From Azohydromonas lata NBRC 102462 (GTDB lineage: Bacteria; Pseudomonadota; Gammaproteobacteria; Burkholderiales; Burkholderiaceae_C), in NCBI GenBank assembly GCA_945878385.1, contig CAMCTE010000015.1:1-22037 (forward strand): 22,037 nt of DNA, given 5' to 3'. This document shows positions 7,511 to 15,185 of this stretch, one piece after another (within the stretch, counting starts at the first letter, position 1; every line of letters begins with the position of its first letter). The translations under genes were made by a program, and so were the position numbers. The notes under the pieces were generated by a model, which was not told where the DNA came from, ran no database searches, and worked only from the letters and a program-made list of their open reading frames with translations.

Positions 7511-7522
7511 TTTAAATCTTCA
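7502..7522. promoter_or_regulatory. Candidate CbbR operator
   Basis: TGAAG-N11-CTTCA is a perfect 5-bp inverted repeat with an AT-rich centre in an otherwise GC-rich region. It overlaps the proposed cbbL -35 element and lies 26 bases upstream of cbbR. A TNA-N7-TNA pattern (TGA at 7502, TTA at 7512), the form reported for CbbR sites, falls inside it. The position suits both activation of cbbL and autoregulation of cbbR. Confidence 0.45.
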
Positions 7523-7547
7523 AGCTTTCCAGTTAAAGGAAACCTTA

Positions 7548-8507
7548 ATGAAGAACGCCACCTTCCGCCAATGGCGCGTGTTCAGCGAGGTGGCGCGCCA
7601 CCTGAGCTTTGCCCGCGCAGCGGCCACGCTGCACCTCACGCCGCCGGCCGTGACGCAGCAGGTCAAGGAACTGGAAGGCCATGTGGGCCTGCCCCTGTTC
7701 AATCGTCAGGGGCGCAGCGTGCAGCTCACCACGGCGGGCGAATACATGTTGGTGTACGCGCGGCGGCTGATCGGCACGGTGCAGGAGGCTGAAGAAGCGG
7801 TGGCCCGGCTGATGAAGAGTGAGGCCGGCACCCTCACACTGGCCGTGGTGAGCACGGCGCAGTACTTCTTGCCACAGTTGTTGGCGCAGTTCAGGAAGCT
7901 CTATCCCGGCGTGGAGGTGCGGCTGCTGGTGGGCAACCGCGGGCAGCTGGTGCAGTTCATCAAGGCCGGTGATGCGGATGTGGCGGTGATGGGCAAGCCG
8001 CCGCGCGACTTGGTGTGCCGGGCTGATGCCTATGCGCTGCATCCACAGGTGTTCGTGGTGCAACCTGACCACCCCCTGCTGGAAGAGGCCACCCAAAAGC
8101 CCCTGTCACCGCAGCGCCTGCGTGGCCTGCCCTTCATCCTGCGCGAAGCCGGGTCGGGGACACGCGCAGCGCTGGAGCGCTACTGCGAGGAACACCATGT
8201 GCAGCTGAATGTGGCCATGGAAATGCCCAGCAACGAAACCATCAAGCAAGCGGTGATGGCCGGGTTGGGCCTGAGCTTCCTGTCCCTGCACACGGTGGGG
8301 CTGGAGCTGGAAAACCGCCTGATGGCGGTGCTGCCGGTGGAACACGCACCGGTGGTGCGGCAGTGGTATGTGGTGCACCCGGGCAGCAAGCCGCTGTCGC
8401 CGCCGGCGGAGGCGTTTCGGCAGTTTGTGCTGGCGCAGGGCCAGGGTTTGATCAGCGAGCGGTTTGGGCGGTTTGTGGTCGGTGGTGAACCCGCAGCGAG
8501 TGCTTGA
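7548..8507 (+). CDS. cbbR: LysR-type regulator CbbR of the Calvin-cycle operon
   Basis: CbbR activates cbb operons in response to metabolites such as RuBP, ATP, NADPH or phosphoenolpyruvate, depending on species. The 319-residue protein begins with a winged helix-turn-helix: FRQWRVFSEVARHLSFARAAATLHL with TPPAVTQQVKELEGHVG as the recognition part (about residues 31-47). The coinducer-binding domain runs from about residue 90 and contains the CbbR-like VVSTAQYFLPQLLAQF segment. ATG 7548 follows TTAAAGGA at good spacing; a far longer open frame on this strand lies antisense to cbbL and is not coding. Divergent placement next to cbbL is the classical arrangement. The hybrid kinase gene follows 101 bases downstream on the same strand. 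Confidence 0.95.
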   Translation: MKNATFRQWRVFSEVARHLSFARAAATLHLTPPAVTQQVKELEGHVGLPLFNRQGRSVQLTTAGEYMLVYARRLIGTVQEAEEAVARLMKSEAGTLTLAVVSTAQYFLPQLLAQFRKLYPGVEVRLLVGNRGQLVQFIKAGDADVAVMGKPPRDLVCRADAYALHPQVFVVQPDHPLLEEATQKPLSPQRLRGLPFILREAGSGTRAALERYCEEHHVQLNVAMEMPSNETIKQAVMAGLGLSFLSLHTVGLELENRLMAVLPVEHAPVVRQWYVVHPGSKPLSPPAEAFRQFVLAQGQGLISERFGRFVVGGEPAASA

Positions 8508-8542
8508 GCGAACAGCGGCCACTAGGGTTTGGTCGCTTGACA

Positions 8543-8556
8543 CCCCCGCAAGGGGG
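8543..8556 (+). repeat. GC hairpin with GNRA-type loop between cbbR and the kinase
   Basis: CCCCC-GCAA-GGGGG forms a stable 5-bp stem capped by a GNRA tetraloop, 35 bases after the cbbR stop. No T-tract follows, so it is a poor intrinsic terminator. It could stabilise the cbbR transcript end or be a dispersed intergenic repeat. Confidence 0.4.
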
Positions 8557-8608
8557 GAATGACACTGGAATTTCACCCCAAAAATCCCCCGCAAGAGCAG
8601 TACCCACC

Positions 8609-10432
8609 ATGTCCGAGGCGAACCACGACCGCCCCTTGCTCGACATGGCGGCCGAGCGAGCGGTGCCGGAATTTTTCGGTATGGCCACTGGATTGATGGC
8701 GGCCTACCTGGCGGTGATGATCATCTGGCCGGCCTCCCGCTCGCATGAATTCGCGCCCCTGATCAACCTCACGCTGAACACGGCGCTGGCCGCCGCGGGG
8801 TGGAAGCTTCGCGCCCTGCACACCCGCCGCTATTTGGCCGGCTATTGGCTGTTCCTGGGAAGCTGTGCCTTCATCGGCATTTTGCAAACCCACTCCAGTG
8901 TGGACTCCATGCTCACCGGCTCGGTGGTGCTGTGTACCGTGATGGCCGCTCAACTGCTGGGCCCCACCGCGGCCAAGGCGTGTTGGGTCATCTTGGCTGC
9001 CGCCCTGCTGGGTCTGTACGGGGCTGAGCACCAGGGCTGGCTTCGGGTGCAGCCCAACGAACCGCTGCAGGGCGTGGTGATGGGCCTGGCCCTGCTGTTC
9101 CTGGGCATGCTGCAGTCTCGCTTCTTCAACCGCGCGGGCGAGGCGATTCGGCGCATGAGCCTGGAGCAGGAATCCAAAGCCCGAGCAGCAGCCGAAGACG
9201 CCAGCCGCGCCAAGGGGGACTTCCTGTCGGTGATGAGCCACGAAATTCGCACGCCGCTCAACGGCATCGTGGGGCTGGTGACGCTGGTACAGGACGAACG
9301 GGTGGACGCCAGCAGCCGTCAGCAGTACCTGCGCCTGTTGTCGCAAAGCAGCCAAGCCCTGTCCAACCTCGTCAGCGGCGTCCTGGACTTCAGCAAGATC
9401 GAAGCGGGCCGCATTGAGCTGCTGCCCGAACCCTTTTCCCTCGTGGAATGGGCACAGGACCTGGAGACCAGCTTCAGCGCATCAGCCACCGTCAAGGGCC
9501 TGTTCCTGCAGGTGGAACTGGAAGACTCGGCCGGCGACGGCGCAAGGGGCGACGCGGTGCGGCTGCGACAGATCGCCGCCAACTACATCTCCAACGCGAT
9601 CAAGTTCACCAAGGCCGGCACCATCCGCGTGCGCACCAGCCGTCCGCGTGGCGATGCGATGCTCCGACTGGAAGTGCGCGACAGCGGCATCGGCCTGACC
9701 GAAACCGCACAGGCGCTGCTGTTCAAACCTTTTCAGCAGAGTGACTCGCGCGTGCAGCGCGAATTTGGCGGCACCGGCCTGGGCCTGAGCATCTGCGAAC
9801 AGTTGGCGCAACTGATGAACGGCACCGTGGGCGTGCACAGTCGCGCAGGCGTGGGCAGTACCTTCTGGGCCGAAGTTCAATTGCCATCCGACCAAGCGGG
9901 TGACACGCATGCCTTGCATGCCCCAACCACCCAGGGCAAAAACACCGGCGCCGGCCCTGCCTCCCAGCCGGGGCTTTCCGACCACTCCAACCTGGCCGCC
10001 TTCGACCTGGACGCCGCGCGCGTGCTGGTGGTGGACGACAACGCCGTCAACCGCACCATCACCATGCAGATGCTTCGCCGCATGAACGCCGTGGTCACCA
10101 CCGCTGGCGACGGACAGGAAGGCCTGGACGCGATGAGGGCTGCCCGGGATGAGGGATGGCCCTTCGACATGGTGTTGATGGATGTACAGATGCCCGGCAT
10201 GGATGGCCTGACGGCCGTGGGCCTGATTCGGCAAGATGAAAGCCTGTGCGGCGTTCCCGTGGTGGCGCTGACCGCGGGTGTGCTCAAGGAAGATGTCAAT
10301 CGAGCCATCGAAGCCGGCATGGACGGCTTCCTGGCCAAACCCGTCACCGCCGAGCGCCTGGGGCGCAATGTGGCGCACTTCGCGGAAATGGGTCGGCAGC
10401 GCCGGCGCGATGCGGCATCAATGAAGTTCTGA
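8609..10432 (+). CDS. Membrane-bound hybrid histidine kinase with C-terminal receiver
   Basis: This is a sensor kinase of 607 residues. Roughly six hydrophobic segments lie between residues 22 and 170 with no recognisable periplasmic or PAS domain. The phosphoacceptor domain follows with His211 in SHEIRTPLNG, then the ATPase domain with the N box NYISNAIKF (Asn325), DSGIGL (358-363) and GGTGLGLS (387-394). A linker leads to a receiver domain with VLVVDDN at 472-478, phosphoacceptor Asp525 in LMDVQMPGMDG and Lys577 in KPV. No HPt domain is present, so a separate phosphotransfer protein or response regulator must lie elsewhere. I chose ATG 8609 over a TTG at 8504 because the extra 35 codons cross an intergenic hairpin. 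Its position behind cbbR suggests, but does not prove, a link to carbon-fixation control. Confidence 0.93.
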   Translation: MSEANHDRPLLDMAAERAVPEFFGMATGLMAAYLAVMIIWPASRSHEFAPLINLTLNTALAAAGWKLRALHTRRYLAGYWLFLGSCAFIGILQTHSSVDSMLTGSVVLCTVMAAQLLGPTAAKACWVILAAALLGLYGAEHQGWLRVQPNEPLQGVVMGLALLFLGMLQSRFFNRAGEAIRRMSLEQESKARAAAEDASRAKGDFLSVMSHEIRTPLNGIVGLVTLVQDERVDASSRQQYLRLLSQSSQALSNLVSGVLDFSKIEAGRIELLPEPFSLVEWAQDLETSFSASATVKGLFLQVELEDSAGDGARGDAVRLRQIAANYISNAIKFTKAGTIRVRTSRPRGDAMLRLEVRDSGIGLTETAQALLFKPFQQSDSRVQREFGGTGLGLSICEQLAQLMNGTVGVHSRAGVGSTFWAEVQLPSDQAGDTHALHAPTTQGKNTGAGPASQPGLSDHSNLAAFDLDAARVLVVDDNAVNRTITMQMLRRMNAVVTTAGDGQEGLDAMRAARDEGWPFDMVLMDVQMPGMDGLTAVGLIRQDESLCGVPVVALTAGVLKEDVNRAIEAGMDGFLAKPVTAERLGRNVAHFAEMGRQRRRDAASMKF

Positions 10433-10449
10433 GCAGCCAACGCGGCTGC
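10433..10449 (+). terminator. Weak hairpin after the kinase gene
   Basis: GCAGCC-AACGC-GGCTGC is a perfect 6-bp stem starting directly after the stop codon. It has no T-tract, so termination would have to be Rho-assisted. Confidence 0.3.
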
Positions 10450-10533
10450 CGAACCACCCGGGCAAGCCCATGGTCTGCAAGCCGTTGGCCGTGACCCCAC
10501 AATCGTGGTTTTGGACTGCTGCTGCCGACACCC

Positions 10534-11124
10534 ATGACCCGTACTGCCCAAGCCCCCGTCGACGCCCGATTCATCGAACGCTGGTCGCCCCGGTCCTTTA
10601 CCGGCAAGGCCATCACCACGCAAGAGATGATGAGCCTGTTCGAAGCCGCGCGCTGGGCACCGTCCACCTCCAACACCCAACCCTGGCGCTTCGTGTACGG
10701 CCTGGCCGGCAGCGCGGGCTTTGATGCCATCTTCAACAGCCTGGTCCCCTTCAACCAAGGCTGGGCGAACAAGGCCTGCGCGTTGATCGCCGTGTGCTCG
10801 GCCACCACCTCCGTGGCGCCCGGCACTTCGGAGGCCAAACCTTCGCCCAACCATGCTTTTGACACGGGTGCAGCCTGGATGAGCCTGGCCCTGCAGGCCC
10901 AATCCATGGGCTGGCGCACGCACGCCATGGGAGGCTTCAATGCCGATGCCCTGCGCCAGACGCTGGGCGTGCCCGATGGATTTGCCGTGCAGTGCGTGGT
11001 GGCCGTGGGCGAACAGGGCCCGCGCGAAAGCCTACCCGCCGCCCTGCAGGAGCGTGAGATGCCCAACGGGCGACAGCCACTTGAGGAGATGGTGGCCGAG
11101 GGGCACTTTCATTTTTCACGCTGA
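10534..11124 (+). CDS. Nitroreductase-family FMN oxidoreductase
   Basis: This 196-residue protein belongs to the nitroreductase fold, FMN-dependent enzymes that usually use NAD(P)H. The N-terminal FMN-phosphate contact motif is SPRSFTGK at 18-25. It is followed by the hallmark ARWAPSTSNTQPWRFV at 39-54. A later DTGAAWMSLALQAQSMGWRTHAMGGF segment corresponds to the helix and loop over the flavin. The physiological substrate cannot be read from sequence; homologues reduce nitroaromatics or quinones, and some are annotated without known substrate. ATG 10534 has no good ribosome-binding site but is the only start near the conserved N terminus. It is flanked by gaps of about 100 and 118 bases, so it may be a single-gene unit. 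Nothing links it functionally to its neighbours. Confidence 0.9.
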   Translation: MTRTAQAPVDARFIERWSPRSFTGKAITTQEMMSLFEAARWAPSTSNTQPWRFVYGLAGSAGFDAIFNSLVPFNQGWANKACALIAVCSATTSVAPGTSEAKPSPNHAFDTGAAWMSLALQAQSMGWRTHAMGGFNADALRQTLGVPDGFAVQCVVAVGEQGPRESLPAALQEREMPNGRQPLEEMVAEGHFHFSR

Positions 11125-11242
11125 ATGTCCGTCCGTTTCAAGGGCCTGCTGAGGTTCCCGCTGAAGCCGCCTTGCTTGCGCGAAATCACCCCCCGAACGG
11201 CCATTCAACAAGTGGTCATCAAGGTGCTGCCAGAATCGCCCG

Positions 11243-12316
11243 ATGATCCGATCTGACCACGACCGCAAGGCTGCCCTGCAGCAATCGGCACGCCGCCAGG
11301 TGCTGCGCGCCCTGGGCGGCAGCGGGATATGGGTGGGTGCAGCGGCCACCACGGGTCTGTTCGGTCTTACAGGTTGCGCCAGCAGCCCGACACAACCCGC
11401 ACCGCCCCTGCGGGAATCCCGCAGCTTGCCCGAAGGCGCGCCGGTGGGGCGCCTGCTGGTGATCGGTGGAGCCGAGGGCCGGGTGGACGAACGCGAGATC
11501 CTGAGCCGCTTCATCGCGCTGTCGGGCGGCCCGCAAGCGCGGCTGCGCTTCATCACCGGCGCCACCAACGACCCCAATGGGGCCGAACAAGCCTATGGCG
11601 CAGCCATGAAGGCGCTGGGCGCACAGAACGTGGCGTTCATGCACCTGGTGGAGGCAGCCGATTCGTCCCATCCGCAGTTGCTGGCCGAACTGCGACAAGC
11701 CGATGGCATCTTCATCACCGGTGGCGACCAGGCCCGCTTGATGGGCAAACTGTGGTCCACGCCCGCCATGGAGGCACTGCACCTGGCCGTTCGCGAGCGC
11801 GGCATCTGCCTGGCAGGCACCAGTGCAGGCGCTGCGGCCATGTCGCGCGCCATGATCGCGCAGGGTCCCGCAGTGATGGTGCCGCAAAAAGATGTGGTGT
11901 CGCTGGACCTGGGCCTGAACTTCTTGCCGCAGGCGATGGTGGACCAGCATTTCTCCCAGCGCCGGCGCCTTTCCCGGTTGCTGTCGGCTCTGGCCTTGCG
12001 CCCCGACCTTTTGGGCATCGGAGTGGACGAAGACACCGCGCTGCTGATCGAAATCGGCCGCTCGGTCGAAGTCATCGGGCGCAGTTCAGTGACCGTGGTG
12101 GACGGCACCGAAATGCAGAGCAACGCAGGCTTGGTACAGCCGCGCGACCGGTTGGAGTTGATCGGCGTGAACCTGCATGTGCTGCCCTCGGGGCAGCGCT
12201 ATCGGCACCCCTGGGCGGTGCGCGGCGATGCATCGCAGGCCGGCGCCGAGCCGCCTGCCGCGCTGCGCTCGGTGGTGGCACGCTTGTTGGAACCCCCGCC
12301 CATCCTGGTGCTGTAG
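11243..12316 (+). CDS. Cyanophycinase-family peptidase (S51), predicted exported lipoprotein
   Basis: Cyanophycinases cleave the storage polymer cyanophycin (multi-L-arginyl-poly-aspartate) to beta-Asp-Arg dipeptides. The family's nucleophile motif GTSAGAAAM carries Ser194. GGDQ at 160-163, DQHFSQRRR from 234 and GIGVDEDTALL around 258-268 are further signatures. The N terminus holds a twin-arginine-like segment ARRQVLRAL (17-24), a hydrophobic stretch and a lipobox LTGC with Cys45. The mature protein would therefore be a membrane-anchored lipoprotein outside the cytoplasm. Cytoplasmic CphB lacks such a leader, while exported versions are known in polymer-scavenging bacteria. No cyanophycin synthetase gene is in this window. 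The start at 11243 is supported by a -10-like CAGAAT only 6 bases upstream rather than a ribosome-binding site, so leaderless translation is possible. Confidence 0.9.
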   Translation: MIRSDHDRKAALQQSARRQVLRALGGSGIWVGAAATTGLFGLTGCASSPTQPAPPLRESRSLPEGAPVGRLLVIGGAEGRVDEREILSRFIALSGGPQARLRFITGATNDPNGAEQAYGAAMKALGAQNVAFMHLVEAADSSHPQLLAELRQADGIFITGGDQARLMGKLWSTPAMEALHLAVRERGICLAGTSAGAAAMSRAMIAQGPAVMVPQKDVVSLDLGLNFLPQAMVDQHFSQRRRLSRLLSALALRPDLLGIGVDEDTALLIEIGRSVEVIGRSSVTVVDGTEMQSNAGLVQPRDRLELIGVNLHVLPSGQRYRHPWAVRGDASQAGAEPPAALRSVVARLLEPPPILVL

Positions 12317-12334
12317 CGCTGTAGCGCTGTAGCG
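12311..12334 (+). repeat. Three tandem copies of an 8-bp unit across the cyanophycinase stop codon
   Basis: CTGTAGCG is repeated three times without mismatch, and a fourth degenerate unit ATGTTGCG follows. The first copy contains the last sense codon and the TAG stop, so copy-number change by slippage would not alter the protein. Confidence 0.8.
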
Positions 12335-12338
12335 ATGT

Positions 12339-12359
12339 TGCGGCCGGAGCTTGGCCGCA
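12339..12359. terminator. Hairpin between convergent cyanophycinase and aldehyde dehydrogenase genes
   Basis: TGCGGCC-GGAGCTT-GGCCGCA is a perfect 7-bp inverted repeat between two convergent stop codons (12316 and 12376). There is no T-run on either side, so it may act as a bidirectional pause or Rho-assisted terminator. Confidence 0.45.
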
Positions 12360-12375
12360 GCCTCAACCCGCACCC

Positions 12376-13968
12376 CTACACCTCGAAGCTCACACCCTGA
12401 GCCAGTGGCAGGGAGCGCCCCCGGTTGATGGTGTTTGTGGCGCGGCGCATGTACTGGCGCCAGGCATCAGAGCCCGATTCCCGGCCGCCGCCGGTGTCCT
12501 TGTCGCCACCAAATGCCCCACCGATTTCCGCGCCCGAGGTGCCCAGGTTCACATTGGCAATGCCGCAGTCCGAACCCGACGCGCTGAGGAAGATTTCAGC
12601 CTCGATGAGGTCACGCGTGAACATGGCCGAAGACAACCCCTGGGGCACGGCGTTGTGCAGGGCGATGGCCTCCTCCAGCGTGCGCCAGCGCATCACATAC
12701 AGGATGGGTGCGAAGGTTTCTTCGCACACGACAGCCGACTGATGCGGCATGTTGACGATTGCCGGGCGCACATACACGCCGCCCGAAGGCACCTCAGCGC
12801 TGGGCGTGCCGGAGACTGAAGGCGCCGTTGAACCCACAGCCTCCGTTCCAAGGCGCTCGCCACCACACACCACGGTGCCGCCCTGGGCCTGGGCCTGCTG
12901 CAGCGCGCGGGCCATCGCCTGCTGCGCGGCCTCATCAATCAACGGACCCATCAGCACACCGGCTTGGCGCGGGTCGCCAATGCGCAGCGAACCATAGGCC
13001 TTCACCAAGCGCTGCAGCAGATGTTCGTATTGCGACTCGTGCACCAACAAGCGCCGGGTGCTGGTGCAGCGCTGTCCTGCCGTACCCACCGCACCGAATA
13101 CGATGCCTCGCACGGCCAGGTCCAAATCTGCCGTCTCGGTCACCACCACCGCATTGTTGCCACCGAGTTCCAGCAGGCAGCGGCCAAAGCGTTGCGCCAC
13201 CACCGGCGCCACCGAGCGGCCCATTCGGGTGCTGCCGGTGGCCGACACCAAGGCCACACGCGGGTCGGCCGCCAGCGCGGCACCCAGTTCGCTGCCGCCT
13301 TGCAGCAGCAGGCACAGGTCTTGGGTGATCGGCACACGGCCCGCGTGCGGCGCTTGCTCGGCTTCGTAGTCGGCGCAGCAGCGCTCCCACAGACCCTGCA
13401 CGGCCCGTGCACACAAAGGCGCCTTCTCCGAAGGTTTCCACACCACCGAGTTGCCACACACCAGCGCCAGTGCCGCATTCCAAGCCCAAACCGCCACAGG
13501 AAAGTTGAAGGCCGTGATCACACCCACCGGGCCCAGCGGATGCCACTGCTCCATCATGCGGTGCTCAGGGCGCTCTGACGCAATCGTCAGGCCGTGCAAC
13601 TGGCGCGACAGGCCCACGGCAAAGTCGGCGATGTCGATCATCTCCTGCACCTCACCCAAGCCCTCGCTGGTGATCTTGCCCACTTCCAGGCTGACCAGAC
13701 GCCCCAATGGGGCCTTGTGCTGGCGCAAGACCTGCGCGAAGCGGCGCACCAGTTCACCCCGCTGAGGTGCAGGCACCTGGGCCCATCGCCGAAAGGCCGC
13801 CTGGCTGCGTGCCAACAGCCCATCCACTTGCTGCACCGAAGTGGCCTGCACCTTCGCCAACACCTGGCCGTCAATCGGGCTGTGGCTGCACAGCGCGCCG
13901 CCCTGCAGCAACGCGGGTGCAAGCCCCAACTGCGCCCACACATCCATCAGTTCTTGTTGCGTATTCAT
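12376..13968 (-). CDS. ALDH7-type aldehyde dehydrogenase, probable 2-aminoadipate 6-semialdehyde dehydrogenase
   Basis: This NAD(P)-dependent dehydrogenase of 530 residues most likely oxidises 2-aminoadipate 6-semialdehyde to 2-aminoadipate in lysine breakdown. Catalytic Cys301 lies in GTAGQRCTSTRR, the general-base Glu267 in LLELGGNN, and Asn155 in TAFNFPVAVWAWN. These motifs and the reading GQRCTSTRR match the antiquitin (ALDH7) group rather than general aldehyde dehydrogenases. An unusual Ser/Thr/Pro/Gly-rich stretch at about 375-396 (TEAVGSTAPSVSGTPSAEVP) makes it longer than the usual 500 or so residues. ATG 13968 is used; a TTG two codons earlier is the alternative, and neither has a clear ribosome-binding site. 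It follows the saccharopine-dehydrogenase-like gene by 20 bases, so the two form an operon that fits the lysine pathway. Confidence 0.88.
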   Translation of the reverse strand: MNTQQELMDVWAQLGLAPALLQGGALCSHSPIDGQVLAKVQATSVQQVDGLLARSQAAFRRWAQVPAPQRGELVRRFAQVLRQHKAPLGRLVSLEVGKITSEGLGEVQEMIDIADFAVGLSRQLHGLTIASERPEHRMMEQWHPLGPVGVITAFNFPVAVWAWNAALALVCGNSVVWKPSEKAPLCARAVQGLWERCCADYEAEQAPHAGRVPITQDLCLLLQGGSELGAALAADPRVALVSATGSTRMGRSVAPVVAQRFGRCLLELGGNNAVVVTETADLDLAVRGIVFGAVGTAGQRCTSTRRLLVHESQYEHLLQRLVKAYGSLRIGDPRQAGVLMGPLIDEAAQQAMARALQQAQAQGGTVVCGGERLGTEAVGSTAPSVSGTPSAEVPSGGVYVRPAIVNMPHQSAVVCEETFAPILYVMRWRTLEEAIALHNAVPQGLSSAMFTRDLIEAEIFLSASGSDCGIANVNLGTSGAEIGGAFGGDKDTGGGRESGSDAWRQYMRRATNTINRGRSLPLAQGVSFEV

Positions 13969-13988
13969 GGTCAAACGATACCAAGCGT

Positions 13989-15083
13989 TCAGCTGATGGA
14001 AGACACCGGGCGCAGTTCTTCGTAGGCGTGCCCAAAGCGGTTGGCCAGGAAATCGGACAAAGCCACCTGCTCCTGTCGGATGAAGCCATGCTGGGGCAGC
14101 TTGCCCTGGCGGAACAAATCAAGCACCGCACACAAGCCCGCGGCCGTGGTGATCTGGATGGCCGACTGCGGCATGGGTGCGTCGCGGTCGGCGAAGATCT
14201 TGCGCGCGAACACTTTTTCCACGAAACGCCCGCCGCTCATGCCGCTGACGGTCACGAACACCAGCACCACATCCTGCATGGTGGTGGGCACCGCGCGGCG
14301 CAGGATGTTCTTCAGGGTGTCGGCGTCGTGCTTGAGACACAGGTCGTCCAGCAGCACCTTGATCAGGGCCCGGTGCCCCGGGTAGCGCACCGATTTGTAG
14401 TCCAGGTTGCGCGCGCGCCCGGCCAAGGTTTCGCACAAGGTGCCCAGCCCACCACTGGTGTTGAAGGCTTCGTACTCGGTGCCGTCCAGGCTGAAGTGCT
14501 CCAAGCCCTCCAGCGGCAGCACCTCCAGGCGCTGCCCGTCGCGAATGGCCTCGCAGGGGTGGCAGTACTCGTTGATCAGGCCATCCACGCTCCAGGTCAG
14601 GTTGTACTTCAGCGCATTGGTGGGAAAGGCCGGCAGTGCACCCACCCGCATCTTCAGGTCGAAGATTTCATCGAAGCCACGCGCCAGGTCATGCGCCACG
14701 ATGCCCACAAAGCCCGGCGCCAAGCCGCACTGCGGCATCAAGGCCGTGTCCGCACCTTCGGCCAGTTCACGGATGCGGCGTGTGGCGGCCACATCCTCGG
14801 TGAGGTCGAAATAGTGGCACGCAGCCGCGCGCGCGGCCTGTGCAACCGCACAAGCGCGGTCATAAGGCAGTGCATTGACCACGGTATCGTGGCCCTGCAG
14901 CAGGGCTTGCAGGGTTGCCGGTGCATCGTCGGGCAGGTGCACGGTCTGAAGCCCCAAGCCCGCCAGGGGCAGCAGCGCATTCGCGCTTCGGTCGGCCACC
15001 GTCACGGTGTAGTCGCCCGTACCGGACAGTTGACGGGCAATCGTCTGGCCGATGTGGCCCGCGCCCAACAGGATGGTTTTCAT
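13989..15083 (-). CDS. Saccharopine dehydrogenase / lysine 6-dehydrogenase family oxidoreductase
   Basis: This 364-residue protein has an N-terminal Rossmann fold with KTILLGAGHIGQTIARQL (GxGxxG at 7-12). PQCGLAPGF near 148-156 and a C-terminal domain with TNALKYNLTWSVDGLINEYC follow. Family members either split saccharopine to glutamate and aminoadipate semialdehyde or oxidise lysine directly at the 6-amino group. The size and lack of a lysine-ketoglutarate reductase partner here favour a lysine-6-dehydrogenase-like role, but this is inference. ATG 15083 is preceded by AAGGGAG at good spacing; a longer frame of 17 codons is less likely. It is first in the two-gene operon with the ALDH and is divergent from an Lrp-type regulator gene, so local control is probable. 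The product semialdehyde would be the ALDH substrate. Confidence 0.88.
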   Translation of the reverse strand: MKTILLGAGHIGQTIARQLSGTGDYTVTVADRSANALLPLAGLGLQTVHLPDDAPATLQALLQGHDTVVNALPYDRACAVAQAARAAACHYFDLTEDVAATRRIRELAEGADTALMPQCGLAPGFVGIVAHDLARGFDEIFDLKMRVGALPAFPTNALKYNLTWSVDGLINEYCHPCEAIRDGQRLEVLPLEGLEHFSLDGTEYEAFNTSGGLGTLCETLAGRARNLDYKSVRYPGHRALIKVLLDDLCLKHDADTLKNILRRAVPTTMQDVVLVFVTVSGMSGGRFVEKVFARKIFADRDAPMPQSAIQITTAAGLCAVLDLFRQGKLPQHGFIRQEQVALSDFLANRFGHAYEELRPVSSIS

Positions 15084-15167
15084 GTGGAACTCCCTTGAAG
15101 TGGTTGTGGGCACTGTAGGGTGGACTGAAGTCACAAGATAGCGTCAAATAGTCGATATGTCGTTCTT

Positions 15168-15185
15168 GATGAACGGTTCGTCATC
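15168..15185. promoter_or_regulatory. Inverted repeat in the lysine-gene divergon, candidate Lrp-type operator
   Basis: GATGA-N8-TCATC lies in the 141-bp gap between the divergent reductase and Lrp-family genes. A nested GAAC-G-GTTC occurs inside it and a GTTC-N5-GAAC overlaps its left arm. Such overlapping short palindromes suit a dimeric regulator, but binding is not shown. A weak minus-strand promoter (ACGACA, 17 bases, TATCTT) lies just left of it at about 15164-15136. Confidence 0.35.

Noticed and set aside
6000..7547. Very long plus-strand open frame running into cbbR
   Set aside because: This stretch is antisense to cbbL, with composition typical of a shadow frame (His/Gly/Val-rich). 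Only the part from ATG 7548, which has a ribosome-binding site and a LysR domain, is real.
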